DNA from: Oligosphaera ethanolica
GTDB lineage: Bacteria; Verrucomicrobiota; Lentisphaeria; Oligosphaerales; Oligosphaeraceae
NCBI RefSeq assembly: GCF_030814695.1
Contig: NZ_JAUSVL010000001.1
Location: 3,632,227 to 3,696,226, forward strand
Length of the DNA: 64,000 nucleotides
Direction of reading: 5' to 3'
Part shown: in pieces, positions 18,083 to 27,400 of the stretch
Layout of the letters: every line of letters starts with the position of its first letter
How positions within the stretch are numbered: the stretch's first letter is position 1
The notes under the pieces: model-generated
Databases searched by the model: none
What the model was told of the DNA's origin: nothing
The model's input: only the letters and a program-made list of their open reading frames with translations
Made by a program: the position numbers and the translations under genes

Positions 18083-19207
18083 ATGGATAGCGTCCTGAAA
18101 CGATCTGGGATTGTCGGTGGGCGGCAGCGTCGCGGTTTTCGCGGGTGTCTTTTCTGGGGTTGCGCTGGCGTTTGTCTGCTCGTGGGGGTGATTATGGGCT
18201 TGCTGCTACTGGCGACACTGGCGTTGCCCACTGCGAGTGGCGGCAAAGACGACTCGCAGCTTCGTGCTGTCGTTGACTTGGCGGGGGCGTTGCGGCCCTG
18301 GTCGGGCGTTACCGGTGATAGCTCATCTGAGGCTTTGGCGGCCTATCGTGCCGCCTATGGCATACAGATTCCGGCGGCGTGCGTACATCGCGCGGGTCTG
18401 TGTGACATTGGCTCTTGGCGCATTGCGGTGCAGCGTTTCACGCCGCCCCGGCCGCGCGCGCGGGTGCTGCTGATCCATGGCTACTTGGACCACGCGGCAG
18501 TCTGGCGCTACGTGGTCGCGGCGCTGCTGGCGAAAGACTGCGAGGTTGTCCTCTGTGACTTGCCTGGGCACGGCCTGTCCTCCGGCCAGCGCGCCGCCAT
18601 TGATGACTTCGTCGAGTACCGCCGGGTTATCCGCGCGGTGCTGGAGTTCTGCCAGGACGAGTGTGAGCCGCCCTTGCCGCTGAGCGCTGTCGGCCACAGC
18701 ACGGGCGCTGGTGTGCTGGCGGACCTCCTCCTGGGCGGGCCGGGCGCGCCGGCCCTGCCGGAGCTCGCGCATGTGGTCCTGCTGGCGCCCCTGTGCCGTT
18801 CGGCGCACTGGGAGCTCGGGCAATGGGGGGCGAAAGTGGCGGGGCGCTTCGTCGACAGCTTGCCGCGGCGCTATGTGGACAATTCGTCCCTGTCGGGCTA
18901 CGCCGAGTGGGTGCGCCGCGATCCGCTGCAGTACGGCCAGCTGCCCTTGTGCTGGCCATTGGCCATGGGGCGATGGTATGACGATCTGCACCAGCGCGAC
19001 CCAGCACCCGCCAGCCTGCACCCGCTGCTTATCCAGGGCGATGCCGACAGCGTGGTGGACTGGGAATACAACCTGCCGTTCTTCATGGGAAAATTCCCTG
19101 GTCTGGAGACACGCATGGTGTCGGGCGCCAAACACCAGCTGATGAATGAGCAGGACGCATTGCGCGCAGACGTCATCGCGGCCCTGTTGGCGCAACTGGC
19201 GCGGTGA
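18083..19207 (+). CDS. Membrane-anchored alpha/beta hydrolase (lysophospholipase/monoglyceride lipase type)
   Basis: The 374-residue protein has a basic N-terminus and one membrane helix (about 22-48, LFWGCAGVCLLVGVIMGLLL), then an alpha/beta hydrolase domain. Visible elements are the oxyanion strand VLLIHGYLDH, the CDLPGHGLSSG segment typical of monoacylglycerol lipases, the nucleophile elbow GHSTGAG (Ser about 206), an acid in DADSVVDW and a histidine in GAKHQLMN. The catalytic triad therefore looks complete. It follows ribF by 85 bp in the same direction but is functionally unrelated; esterase or lysophospholipase activity is inferred from the family. Confidence 0.78.
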   Translation: MDSVLKRSGIVGGRQRRGFRGCLFWGCAGVCLLVGVIMGLLLLATLALPTASGGKDDSQLRAVVDLAGALRPWSGVTGDSSSEALAAYRAAYGIQIPAACVHRAGLCDIGSWRIAVQRFTPPRPRARVLLIHGYLDHAAVWRYVVAALLAKDCEVVLCDLPGHGLSSGQRAAIDDFVEYRRVIRAVLEFCQDECEPPLPLSAVGHSTGAGVLADLLLGGPGAPALPELAHVVLLAPLCRSAHWELGQWGAKVAGRFVDSLPRRYVDNSSLSGYAEWVRRDPLQYGQLPLCWPLAMGRWYDDLHQRDPAPASLHPLLIQGDADSVVDWEYNLPFFMGKFPGLETRMVSGAKHQLMNEQDALRADVIAALLAQLAR

Positions 19208-19269
19208 AGAAGGCTACGGCATGGGCTGGCTGGTTAGCGGCAGCACTTGACGGTGCCAATACGTCTTGT

Positions 19270-19581
19270 TCAGGTCACTGCCGTTGCCGGTTCAAGGCAG
19301 CGAATGCGTGACAGTTCAACGCTGAGTTCATCTCGCGCGGCAGCCAGGTCGTAGCTTTGCTGCAGATTCATCCAGAAGTCCGGTGAGGTTCCGAAGAAAC
19401 GCGCCAGTCGCAAAGCCGTGTCGGCGCTGATGCCTCGTCGACCACGAACTATTTCGTTGATGCGGTGGCATGGCACCCGTAATTCCATGGCCAGTCTGTT
19501 CTGACTTATAGCGAGCGGTTTGAGAAATTCCTCCAGTAGGATCTCTCCTGGGTGCGGATTGATGATGCTTATTATGTTCAT
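19270..19581 (-). CDS. higA: HigA-type antitoxin, XRE family
   Basis: The 103-residue protein starts with the HigA/VapI signature NPHPGEILLEEFLKPLAISQNRLA and a helix-turn-helix ending IVRGRRGISADTALRLARFFGTSPDFWMNLQ. It should neutralise the toxin encoded just upstream and repress the pair. The gene order toxin then antitoxin (18-bp gap) is the normal higBA order. Confidence 0.9.
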   Translation of the reverse strand: MNIISIINPHPGEILLEEFLKPLAISQNRLAMELRVPCHRINEIVRGRRGISADTALRLARFFGTSPDFWMNLQQSYDLAAARDELSVELSRIRCLEPATAVT

Positions 19582-19599
19582 GGCTTTCGCTCCTGGGTT

Positions 19600-19884
19600 T
19601 TAGTGGTAGTCGACGACCTCAACGTCTCTTGCCCCCTCTGGCGTCCAGACGAAACAAACTCGGTACTGATCATTGATGCGAATGGAACATTGGCCATGTC
19701 GTCGCCCAGTCAGCGCCTCAAGCCGGTTTCCCGGTGGTGAGTGTAGATCAGCAAGCGTGACCGCCGCATCAAGCATGCGGAGTTTCCGCATCGCGCAACG
19801 GGCAATGCATGCAAAGGGGCCAGGTTGCCTGCCGTCGCTCATCCAGAATATTTCACTGGCCTTATTCCGGAAACTCAGTATCAC
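19600..19884 (-). CDS. higB: HigB-type toxin, RelE superfamily
   Basis: The 94-residue protein matches HigB mRNA interferases: ALTGRRHGQCSIRINDQYRVCFVW, with the RINDQYRVCF motif and the family end segment ARDVEVVDYH. These cut mRNA on the ribosome. The start is GTG at 19884 with AGGAGG six bases before it. It is the first gene of the higBA pair. Confidence 0.9.
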   Translation of the reverse strand: MILSFRNKASEIFWMSDGRQPGPFACIARCAMRKLRMLDAAVTLADLHSPPGNRLEALTGRRHGQCSIRINDQYRVCFVWTPEGARDVEVVDYH

Positions 19885-19922
19885 GCGCGCCCTCCTGATT
19901 CCAAGACCATCATCTATAAGAT

Positions 19923-19939
19923 TTGACCATATTGGTTAA
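19923..19939. promoter_or_regulatory. Possible HigA operator
   Basis: The near-palindrome TTGACCA TAT TGGTTAA (one mismatch) lies about 40 bp upstream of higB in an AT-rich stretch that should hold its promoter. An autoregulatory role is inferred from position. Confidence 0.35.
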
Positions 19940-20103
19940 ATTCAAGTTGTCATGCTCTGCGGGAGTGAAAAAAAAGTCTTTTTTCGGTAATGTGCGAAAT
20001 CTTGTGATAGAATGAGAGACTTGACACAGTAGTTCCGAACCCTTTGTCTGCGCCGTGGGCGCTATCCCTGGGCTTGGTATGCGTCGCGCGCCCGTCTCCC
20101 GGC

Positions 20104-20130
20104 CGTGGTGCGGGCGTCCCGCCCGCACCG
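20104..20130. repeat. GC-rich hairpin repeat (REP-like)
   Basis: GTGGTGCGGGCGT / CCCGCCCGCACC forms a compact hairpin; a variant lies at 33046-33070. The interval 19940-20103 holds no gene. Confidence 0.6.
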
Positions 20131-20191
20131 TCGCCTGGGATCATGACCTTACCCGACCTCCAAACAGCCACACGCAAACGTGCCCGCCGCA

Positions 20192-20325
20192 GCAATCAAT
20201 GAGTTCCATTGCCTCTTTGGCCCCAGTCAGCTGCGCCGACTGGGGCCAAAGAGGCCGAGGAACACGGACCAATATGGCGCGCCACCCAGGGCGGCGCGCG
20301 CCTTCGGCGCCGCTTGCCCTGGGCT
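20192..20325 (+). repeat. Dispersed repeat R2, copy 2
   Basis: Nearly identical to 11316-11450 (changes such as GGCGCCGCTT for GGCGTCGCTT). The 18-bp perfect stem at 20211-20255 is preserved base for base. Confidence 0.8.
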
Positions 20326-20352
20326 GGTATGCGTCGCGCTTTCAGCGCTTCA

Positions 20353-20446
20353 GCCGCTTCGCGGCGGAAATGCGCGACGAGAAAAGGCTGCTTGGCTGAA
20401 CAAGTGCCATGGATACCGTAAAGTGAAGAGCATCGGTTTCATGGGA
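20353..20446 (+). repeat. Dispersed repeat R1, right-hand module
   Basis: This matches 4115-4214 (GCCGCTTCGCGGCGGAAATG to CATCGGTTTCAT). Here it abuts repeat R2, showing the two families recombine as modules. Bases 20447-20592 show nothing recognisable. Confidence 0.7.
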
Positions 20447-20592
20447 GCAGGTTGGTGTAAAAAGTTTTCTCCATAAGAAGTGAATAGTTCTTATTTACAC
20501 CTGGAGTCATTGGTTGGCAACTACAAGTGTTCATCACAAGATTAAGCACATTAACCATTTTTCCATGCATTTGCCAGGTCGTAGGGATTCAC

Positions 20593-20643
20593 AAAAAAGG
20601 GCGCCCCGCGCTGCGGTCCGTTGGTGGGGCGGCAGCGCGGGGC
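20593..20643 (-). terminator. Rho-independent terminator after fucI
   Basis: On the minus strand a 12-bp stem (GCCCCGCGCTGC / GCAGCGCGGGGC, 20632-20643 with 20603-20614) is followed by GCCC and six T. Confidence 0.82.
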
Positions 20644-20678
20644 TGGTGGGTTGCTGGCGTTACTAGCGCCGTAGTGTT

Positions 20679-22559
20679 TTAGGCGTAGATAGGACCGAGG
20701 AAGGCGCAGGCGCGGTAGTCATCGCCGGCGAAGCGGTCCCACATGGTTGGGCGGAAAATATCGTTGGCGGGCACGTTGTGCATATCGACGGGGATGCGCA
20801 GCATAGCGTTGAAGGTGATGAAGTCGGCGCCGATGAGGCCGAAGCTGTTGGCGTCGTGATTCGGGCCGATTTTGGACATGTACTCGTATGAGGTCATGTC
20901 GCGCGGGGCCCAGTAGGTTTCCGGCCAGGTGGCGTCAGTGACCTTGCTGATGTGGTTGGAGACCTTAGCGGGGAGATTGACGGTTTCGCCTTCGACGACC
21001 GAGCAGGTGAGCAGATCGCCGACCATGTTGTAGCGGTAGGCGGTCATGGGTACGTTGCCGGGGGTGGTGAAATGGCTGGAGAGGCCGTCGCCGGGGAAGT
21101 AGGTCAGGGCGGCATTCATGTAGGTTGTGCCGGCAATGGCCTTCTTGATCAGTTCCTTCTGGAGTTTTGGTGAGGCGCAGATGGCCTTCCAGGCGTCCTG
21201 GACGCTGGCTTTGGCGGGGTCGAGGCCGGCAATGGCGAAGATGTCCAGCGCGTAATCGAGGGCGCCGGCGCCGGAGTTGCGTTTGTCGATGATGCCGCGG
21301 GGGCAGACCTTGTCGACGTTGACGCCCGTGGCCTTTTTGATGGACGCTGGCGTCCAGTTGGTGCGGATGTCGGCGAAGAGCTGGGGCACGCCGCCGGTGA
21401 GGAGATTGGCGATGAGCATACCGACGCCGTTTTTGGAGTCATTTTCGGTGGCGACGACGCGTGAGCCGGTGAAGCCGTTCCAGTCGAAGGAGCTGTTGAG
21501 GAGCGACTCGGTGACGTCGAAGTTCGGGTTGTAATCGGTCCACTGGCGCTGGCCCTGGGTGCCGGCGGCGATGGCGTTGGTGCCCTGGGCGTATTCGACG
21601 TCGGCGGTGAAGCCGTATTTCTTGCCGTAGGCGGCGTCAGCCAGTTTGGGATTGCCGATCATGAGATCGCGGACAATGGTGGTCATCTTGATGCAGGTTT
21701 CGATGAGCTCGTCGTCGGACAGGCCGTTGCGGCGTTGTGCGGGCTTGTTGGTCATGGCCATTTTGAACTGCTTGAGGAATTTGACGCCTTTGGCGACTTC
21801 CTCGTGGTCGTAGAATTTCGACTGCATGCGGCCGGTGAGGATGCTCATATCGACGGACACCGTGCCCATGCCGAGGTAGTTCATCATGGTGTTGCGGCGG
21901 ACATCGGAGCCGATGATGCCCATGGAAACGCCACCGACGGACAGGTAATTCTTGCCGCGCATGAAGGCGACGGCGGCGGCGCAGCGCGAGAAGCGCATGA
22001 GTTTGCCGGCGACAAAATCAGAGAGCGGGCCGTCTTCGTCTTCGAGGTCGGGCGAGTAGACGCAGAAGATGGGGTGTTTCTTTTCGTCCATGGCGGCGGT
22101 GAAGGCTTTGAGCCAGACGGCGCCGGGGCGGTCGGTCTGGTTGAGGCCGTAGGCGCACTGCTGCCATTCGCTGGAGCCGACGCCCATCATGGCGCCCATG
22201 AGCTCATCGGAGTAGGACCAGCTGCGGCCGATCCAGATATTGGCGCTGACGCCCTGGGTGGCGTAGTAGGCCTGGGCGCGCGCGGCACTGCGGGCGCCGT
22301 AGACGATTTCGGGGGCGACGACCACGCGGATGGGCTTGCCGTCGGGCTGGAAGACATTGTTGGTGAGCAGGTCATAGACCTTCTCGACCATGCCCCAAGT
22401 CTTGACAGTGTTGTCTTCGTAGGCGCCGCGGCGGCCGTCGGAGACGGGCGTCAGAGCGATGGTCGGGATTTGGCCGATGATGGTCTGGTCGGCGTCCTGG
22501 AAGGAACGGATGCTTTTGGCCAGGGCGCTGAAGTTCGGGCGGTCACTGCTGCGTGCCAT
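20679..22559 (-). CDS. fucI: L-fucose isomerase family protein
   Basis: The 626-residue protein matches L-fucose isomerase, which interconverts L-fucose and L-fuculose using manganese. Diagnostic parts are IPTIALTPVSDGRRGAYED near the start, GKNYLSVGGVSMGIIGSDV in the middle, and ATENDSKNGVGMLIANLLTGG around residue 370, which contains the metal-binding aspartate. It is somewhat longer than the E. coli enzyme (591). ATG 22559 is preferred over 22574 because GGAGG lies eight bases upstream of it on the minus strand. No fuculokinase or aldolase is adjacent. The GH29 fucosidase at 34.5 kb could supply its substrate. D-arabinose may also be accepted, as in other family members. Confidence 0.92.
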   Translation of the reverse strand: MARSSDRPNFSALAKSIRSFQDADQTIIGQIPTIALTPVSDGRRGAYEDNTVKTWGMVEKVYDLLTNNVFQPDGKPIRVVVAPEIVYGARSAARAQAYYATQGVSANIWIGRSWSYSDELMGAMMGVGSSEWQQCAYGLNQTDRPGAVWLKAFTAAMDEKKHPIFCVYSPDLEDEDGPLSDFVAGKLMRFSRCAAAVAFMRGKNYLSVGGVSMGIIGSDVRRNTMMNYLGMGTVSVDMSILTGRMQSKFYDHEEVAKGVKFLKQFKMAMTNKPAQRRNGLSDDELIETCIKMTTIVRDLMIGNPKLADAAYGKKYGFTADVEYAQGTNAIAAGTQGQRQWTDYNPNFDVTESLLNSSFDWNGFTGSRVVATENDSKNGVGMLIANLLTGGVPQLFADIRTNWTPASIKKATGVNVDKVCPRGIIDKRNSGAGALDYALDIFAIAGLDPAKASVQDAWKAICASPKLQKELIKKAIAGTTYMNAALTYFPGDGLSSHFTTPGNVPMTAYRYNMVGDLLTCSVVEGETVNLPAKVSNHISKVTDATWPETYWAPRDMTSYEYMSKIGPNHDANSFGLIGADFITFNAMLRIPVDMHNVPANDIFRPTMWDRFAGDDYRACAFLGPIYA

Positions 22560-22740
22560 GTCTTTTACCTCCAAATGAGTTGATGGGGTGGATCGGAATA
22601 GCTTTTTGGGGACGAAACGACAACATGGGTTTAACCATAGTGTCTGTTGTGCTTAAGGCAATGCCCAAACGGGCAAAAAACATCAGCATTGAGACCGGAG
22701 GGACGCCGGGGACCGAGGGTGCCGGTTGGCGGCTGCGCTG

Positions 22741-22836
22741 GGGCGAGGACTCACGACTCATAAGGCATGGTCCCATGGATTGGACCATTGGGACGCTTGG
22801 GACTGTGGGGAATGGTGTCTTGGACGCTAGGGACTG
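22741..22836. repeat. Degenerate GGAC-spaced sequence
   Basis: GGAC or GGGAC recurs about every 9-10 bases (GAGGACTCACGACTC.., TTGGACCATT, GGGACGCTTG, GGGACTGTG, TTGGACGCTA, GGGACTGATT). It resembles a decayed copy of the 9-bp arrays elsewhere. Bases 22560-22740 contain the fucI leader and no gene. Confidence 0.5.
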
Positions 22837-22929
22837 ATTAGCCGACGCCGGTTATCCTGCGAGCGCCGCCGGCGCAGTCGGTAGATCAAAAAGAACATTT
22901 TTCAGAGTCCTTGGCGAAAGCCAGGCAAA

Positions 22930-23020
22930 GTTGTGCCTCTACGAGGCACGGATTCCGGGAGGGAGCCATTTCCCCAGGCTAAAGCCTGGGGTTAAGCATG
23001 GTTAAGCGCCTACGGCGCAA
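22930..23020 (+). repeat. Dispersed repeat R5, copy 1
   Basis: The 50-bp core at 22971-23020 (TCCCCAGGCTAAAGCCTGGG then TTAAGCATGGTTAAGCGCC) recurs at 54544-54593 with two changes. A looser match (TGCCTCTACGAGGC against TGCGTCTCTACGAGGC) precedes both. Confidence 0.75.
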
Positions 23021-23043
23021 TGTCGAGTTTTGCCAAACTCCAG

Positions 23044-23092
23044 GCCGCCGTCCCGGCGGCATTGAACCTGTGAGCGCCGCCGTCCCGGCGGC
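23044..23092. repeat. Paired GCCGCCGTCCCGGCGGC hairpins
   Basis: The 17-mer palindrome occurs at 23044-23060 and 23076-23092, and again at 33000-33016. It is a small REP-like element. The remaining bases to 23265 are the leader of the next gene. Confidence 0.65.
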
Positions 23093-23265
23093 ATTTTGCC
23101 ACCGTTGTTGCTGTTGTCATGGCTCATGTGGCAGACTGGCATTTTTTTACGCGGAAAAGCATTTTTGTCCTGCGTCATTTTGGTCGTGTCGGGTATAGTA
23201 TCACTTTCGTGGCGAGGACTGATGGGGCGGGGCAGACTTTTCAGGTACAACCCAAGGTCGTAACG

Positions 23266-24285
23266 ATGAAGCGCATAGGTTTGATGGGCTGTGGCACCGT
23301 GGCGGATTACGGGCACATCCCGGTGATACTCAATACGCCAGGTCTGACCCTCCACGCAGTGTTTGATCCTGATCCCCAACGCCTCAGGTTTGTCCAGGAA
23401 AAATTTGGCCTGGCGAATACGTATCAGGACGAGGCGTCTTTTTTTGCCAGCGGGATCGACGCTGTGACGGTGACGTCGCCGGCGCCCTGCCATCTGGCGA
23501 ACATTCGCGCGGCGAGTCGCGCGGGCAAGCATGTGCTTTGCGAGAAGCCTCTGGGCATGACGGAGGACGAGTGCCGGGAGATGATCGACTGCACGGCGCG
23601 GGCTGGGGTGATGCTGTTCACGGGTTTCGACTATCGCTTCAGCCCAGCCGCGTTGCAGATCCGCCAATGGCTGCGAGACGGCGCGATTGGTGACCTGCGT
23701 TCGCTACGTCTGATTTACATCTGGAATTGCCACGGCAAACGCCAGCGCAATGACCAGGGCCTGCTGGTGGAAAATGCCCGCCGGCAGGGACGGATGGACG
23801 AAGGCGGCCCGATGGTGGACTGCGGCGTGCATCAGATCGATCTGGCGCGATTTTGGACGGGCAGCGAGGTCCAGTCCTGGACGGCTGCCGGTGCCTGGGT
23901 GGACGAATATGACGCTCCGGATCATATGTATCTGCACATGCAGCACGACAGCGGCGCGCATAGCATGGTGGAGATCAGCTACTCCTACTGCCATACCTGC
24001 CAGCAGCCGGTGAATGTCTTTACCTACGACCTCATCGGCACGAAAGGCCTGATCCGTTACGACCGTAATGCGAAGATTCTGGACATGCGCAACCAGGACG
24101 GCGTGTTCACCATGCCTTTTGCGCCCGAAAAGAATTTTGCGGCGTTGTACGAGCATTTCCGGGATGCGTTGGCGCAGGGCGGTTCAGATGTCCTGCCCAC
24201 GGGGCTGGATGGGCTGATGGCCGCCAAGATATCCCGCGAAGCCACGGATGCGCTGGTGGCGCAATGCCCTCGCGGCAGCAAGTGA
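23266..24285 (+). CDS. Gfo/Idh/MocA family oxidoreductase
   Basis: The 339-residue protein has an N-terminal Rossmann fold (MKRIGLMGCGTVADYGHIPVI) and the family signature GKHVLCEKPLGMTEDECREMI, where EKP carries the catalytic-pocket lysine. The C-terminal alpha/beta domain includes GGPMVDCGVHQIDLARFW. These enzymes are NAD(P)-dependent sugar or cyclitol dehydrogenases; the substrate cannot be read. ATG 23266 is chosen to match the Rossmann start; the frame extends upstream without support. It may be cotranscribed with the kinase gene that follows. Confidence 0.85.
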   Translation: MKRIGLMGCGTVADYGHIPVILNTPGLTLHAVFDPDPQRLRFVQEKFGLANTYQDEASFFASGIDAVTVTSPAPCHLANIRAASRAGKHVLCEKPLGMTEDECREMIDCTARAGVMLFTGFDYRFSPAALQIRQWLRDGAIGDLRSLRLIYIWNCHGKRQRNDQGLLVENARRQGRMDEGGPMVDCGVHQIDLARFWTGSEVQSWTAAGAWVDEYDAPDHMYLHMQHDSGAHSMVEISYSYCHTCQQPVNVFTYDLIGTKGLIRYDRNAKILDMRNQDGVFTMPFAPEKNFAALYEHFRDALAQGGSDVLPTGLDGLMAAKISREATDALVAQCPRGSK

Positions 24286-24400
24286 TGCTCACTCCGGTAG
24301 CGCTGGCAGCGCCGGCGAGGCGTGCTGGTGCCGCGCTGCGCAATTGGCTGGTCTGTGATGGCCTTTATCAAGTCGCCCTTGAACCGCATGGTGGTATGCG

Positions 24401-27400
24401 ATGACAATTCAGGCATCCTCAATAGTGAAAAGTCGCCGCTGCGGCAATGGTTGTGGCTGCCGATGGCTGATTCTGTTAATGCTGGCTCTCGTCAGTCGCG
24501 GTGACGATGCTACCCAGGGCAGGCGCGAGCTTACGACCTTGCTGCTCAATAGCTACCATTACACCTATCTGTGGACGAAAGAGTTCATGGATGGCTTTCT
24601 CAGTCATCCCGGCACCTCGCCCGCGAATGCCCAGGTCGATCCGGTGTCGATGGATTATTTGCGGGCTCCCGATGGCGTGCAGCAGATTCGCGAGCGGGTG
24701 CTGACGGCCATCGGCAATGACCAGTACGACATTGTCGTTGGCATCAACACGCCGGCGCTGGACACGTTGGCTCAGCACGCCGACGAACTGCCGGCGCATG
24801 TCCAGTACATCTTTGGCGGTTTTTACGCTGACAGCGAGGCCTTGCGAGCGAAGCTGCCGCGCTCCACGGCGCTCTGGTTGGAGTTCCCGGTGGAGGAGAA
24901 CATCGCCCTGGGCCTAAAGATGTACCCAAAAACAAAAAAGGTCGCCGTGATTACGCACAGTAATCGGACGGGCAAGCAGATACATCGGCGACTGCTGGCG
25001 GAGTTGCCTAGTGACGGCCCGGTGGAGTACGTCTTGTTGAACGGCGCCGACACGTCCACCGACGAAATGCTCGCCGTGCTCTACGGTATGCCCCAGCAGT
25101 CTTTCGTGGTGATTGCGGCCTGGCATGGCAGTAGCGATGGTGATTATGGCTACTACAGGAATGTCTATGAGCTGATGGTGCGAGTCAGCCAGGGGCCGGT
25201 ATTTTCTTGTTCGTATATTGGCTGTGGACTCCTGGGCGGCGTGCAGGTGCCAGCGGCGGAATTCGGCAAGCGCATGGCGCAGCTGCTGGACAAGGTCCGG
25301 CTGGGCACTCTTGCCGAGCAGATCGTGCCGGAGCTCATGCCCTGCACCGTGCGTTTTGATTACGACGTGCTGCAGCGTTTTCCGCCGGCGCCAGGGAGTA
25401 TTCCTGAAAGCGCCGAGATCGTCAATCGCCCCAAACGCTTTTTTGAGGAGTATCCGCATCTGGTGTTGGTGACTGTTCTGGCACTGGTCGCCCTGTCGGC
25501 ATTTTTTCTGATGGTCGGCCTGTTCTTCATCAGCTACCTGCGTTTGCGGCAGTTGAAGCAGAGCATGTCGGCGCTGGCCAACAACCTCCGGACCACCCTG
25601 GAGTCCATTGGTGAGGCCGTGATTGTGACCGATCCGCATGGACGTATTACCATCTTCAACCGCAAGGCCGAGTCGCTCACCGGCTTTTCCCGTGACGAGG
25701 CTGTTGGGGCCATGCAGGGGCAAATCTACAAAACGACTGCGGAAAGCAGGTCGGTTGCCGAGGACGAGGGCGGCCAGGACCTCGGCCGGCATTACGTGCG
25801 GCTGCAGCAGAAGGACGGTAGCCCCCGGCATATTGCGGAGAACATCGCCATCATTCGTGACAAGGAATGGCATTTTCTGGGTAAGATCGTGGTATTTCGG
25901 GACATGACGCGCGAGTACCGCTACGAAGAACGGCTGCGGCTCAGTCACTCGTTGATGCGCAAGGCCGCGGAAATGGCCGGCCTGGGCTATTGCAGCGTCG
26001 ATCTGGCCAGTGAGACGATCATCAAAGCGTCGGCGGAGCTGCCCTGCTGCTGGCCGGAGGAGGCCGGCCGGCCGGTGCCCGCGAAGCGCTGGCTGTCGGC
26101 GGCGGACTATCAGCATTTTCATCAGGCGATCGCCAGGATGCGCGAGGGGCGGCAGCACGACTGCAACTTGCCTTTCAGCTCCGACTATGGCGGTGCGCGG
26201 CGGCATTACCTCTTTGTGGCGCGAGAAGTCAGTGAGGACAACGGCAATGGCCATGACGGTCGTACGGCCTTCGCAGTCATCCAGGACGTCACGCAGCTGC
26301 GTTCGGCAGACGAAGAGAAGCGCAAGACGAATTTGATTCTGGACGTGATACTGGAGAACCTGCCGGCGTTGGTCTTTATCCGCGATGTGCATGACGATTA
26401 CCGCAACATCCGGGTCAACAAGATGTACTGCGAGTTGCACCAGGCGTCGGAAGAACAGCTTCTGGGCAAGAACGTGTTTGAGCAGTATCCGCCAGAGGTT
26501 GCGCGGCGGCAGCGCGAGATGGACGAGTCGTGCCGGCGGGCGCCTGGGCGGGTCCAGCAGTGCATTGAGGAGCTGAAATTCCATGGCCGCGACTACGTCT
26601 TCAATACCCAGAAGATTGTGGTGAGCAGCGGCGAGCGAGAACTGCTAATCGGCATCAGCTTTGACATCACTGAACAGGAGCAGAACCGCCGTGACCTGTT
26701 GGAGACCAGCATGATGTTGCAGACGCTGCTGGACGAGATTCCGGTAGGCGTGGTGGTGAAGGACCCGGCCAATGATTTCCGTTACACCAGGTGGAATCGG
26801 CGCGCCGAGATGGACCTGGGACTCTCTGCGAGCGAGGCGGTTGGTCGTCGTTGCGACGAGGTGCCGTCGCTGCAGAGCGTGGCCAAGGCCTTGCGGGAGG
26901 AAGACGAACTGGTTTTTAGGGACAATATCAACCTGACCTCCCAGCACAGCGGCGAGTTCAACGACCAGAAACGTCATTTCACCATCTTCAAGAAGATGGT
27001 TCACCTTGCCGAGGGCAAGCGCGCGTTGCTATGTGTGTTTGTGGACGTGACGCAGCAGAAGGAAGATGAACAGGCTCTGCGGATGGCGATGGTCGCCGCC
27101 CAGAGCGCCGAACGCGCCAAGAGTTATTTCCTGGCGACCATGAGCCATGAGATCCGTACGCCGCTGAACACCATCATTGGCTTCTCGGAACTGCTGCAGG
27201 ACAAGGATCTCGGTGCACAGGAGCGACAGGACTACGTCTGCTCCGTGAATCAGGCCGGTTGCGTCTTGCTCAATCTCATCAATGACATTCTAGACCTGTC
27301 GAAGATTGAGGCCGAACAGCTCGCATTGACGCCACAGCGTACTGATTTGCGCGCGCTATGCACGGAAATCCTGTCGGTTTTTCGGGCGCAAGCAGAGGCC

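Noticed and set aside
24914..26584. Minus-strand frame of about 556 codons
   Set aside because: It is antisense to the hybrid kinase; composition is that of a GC-rich shadow.
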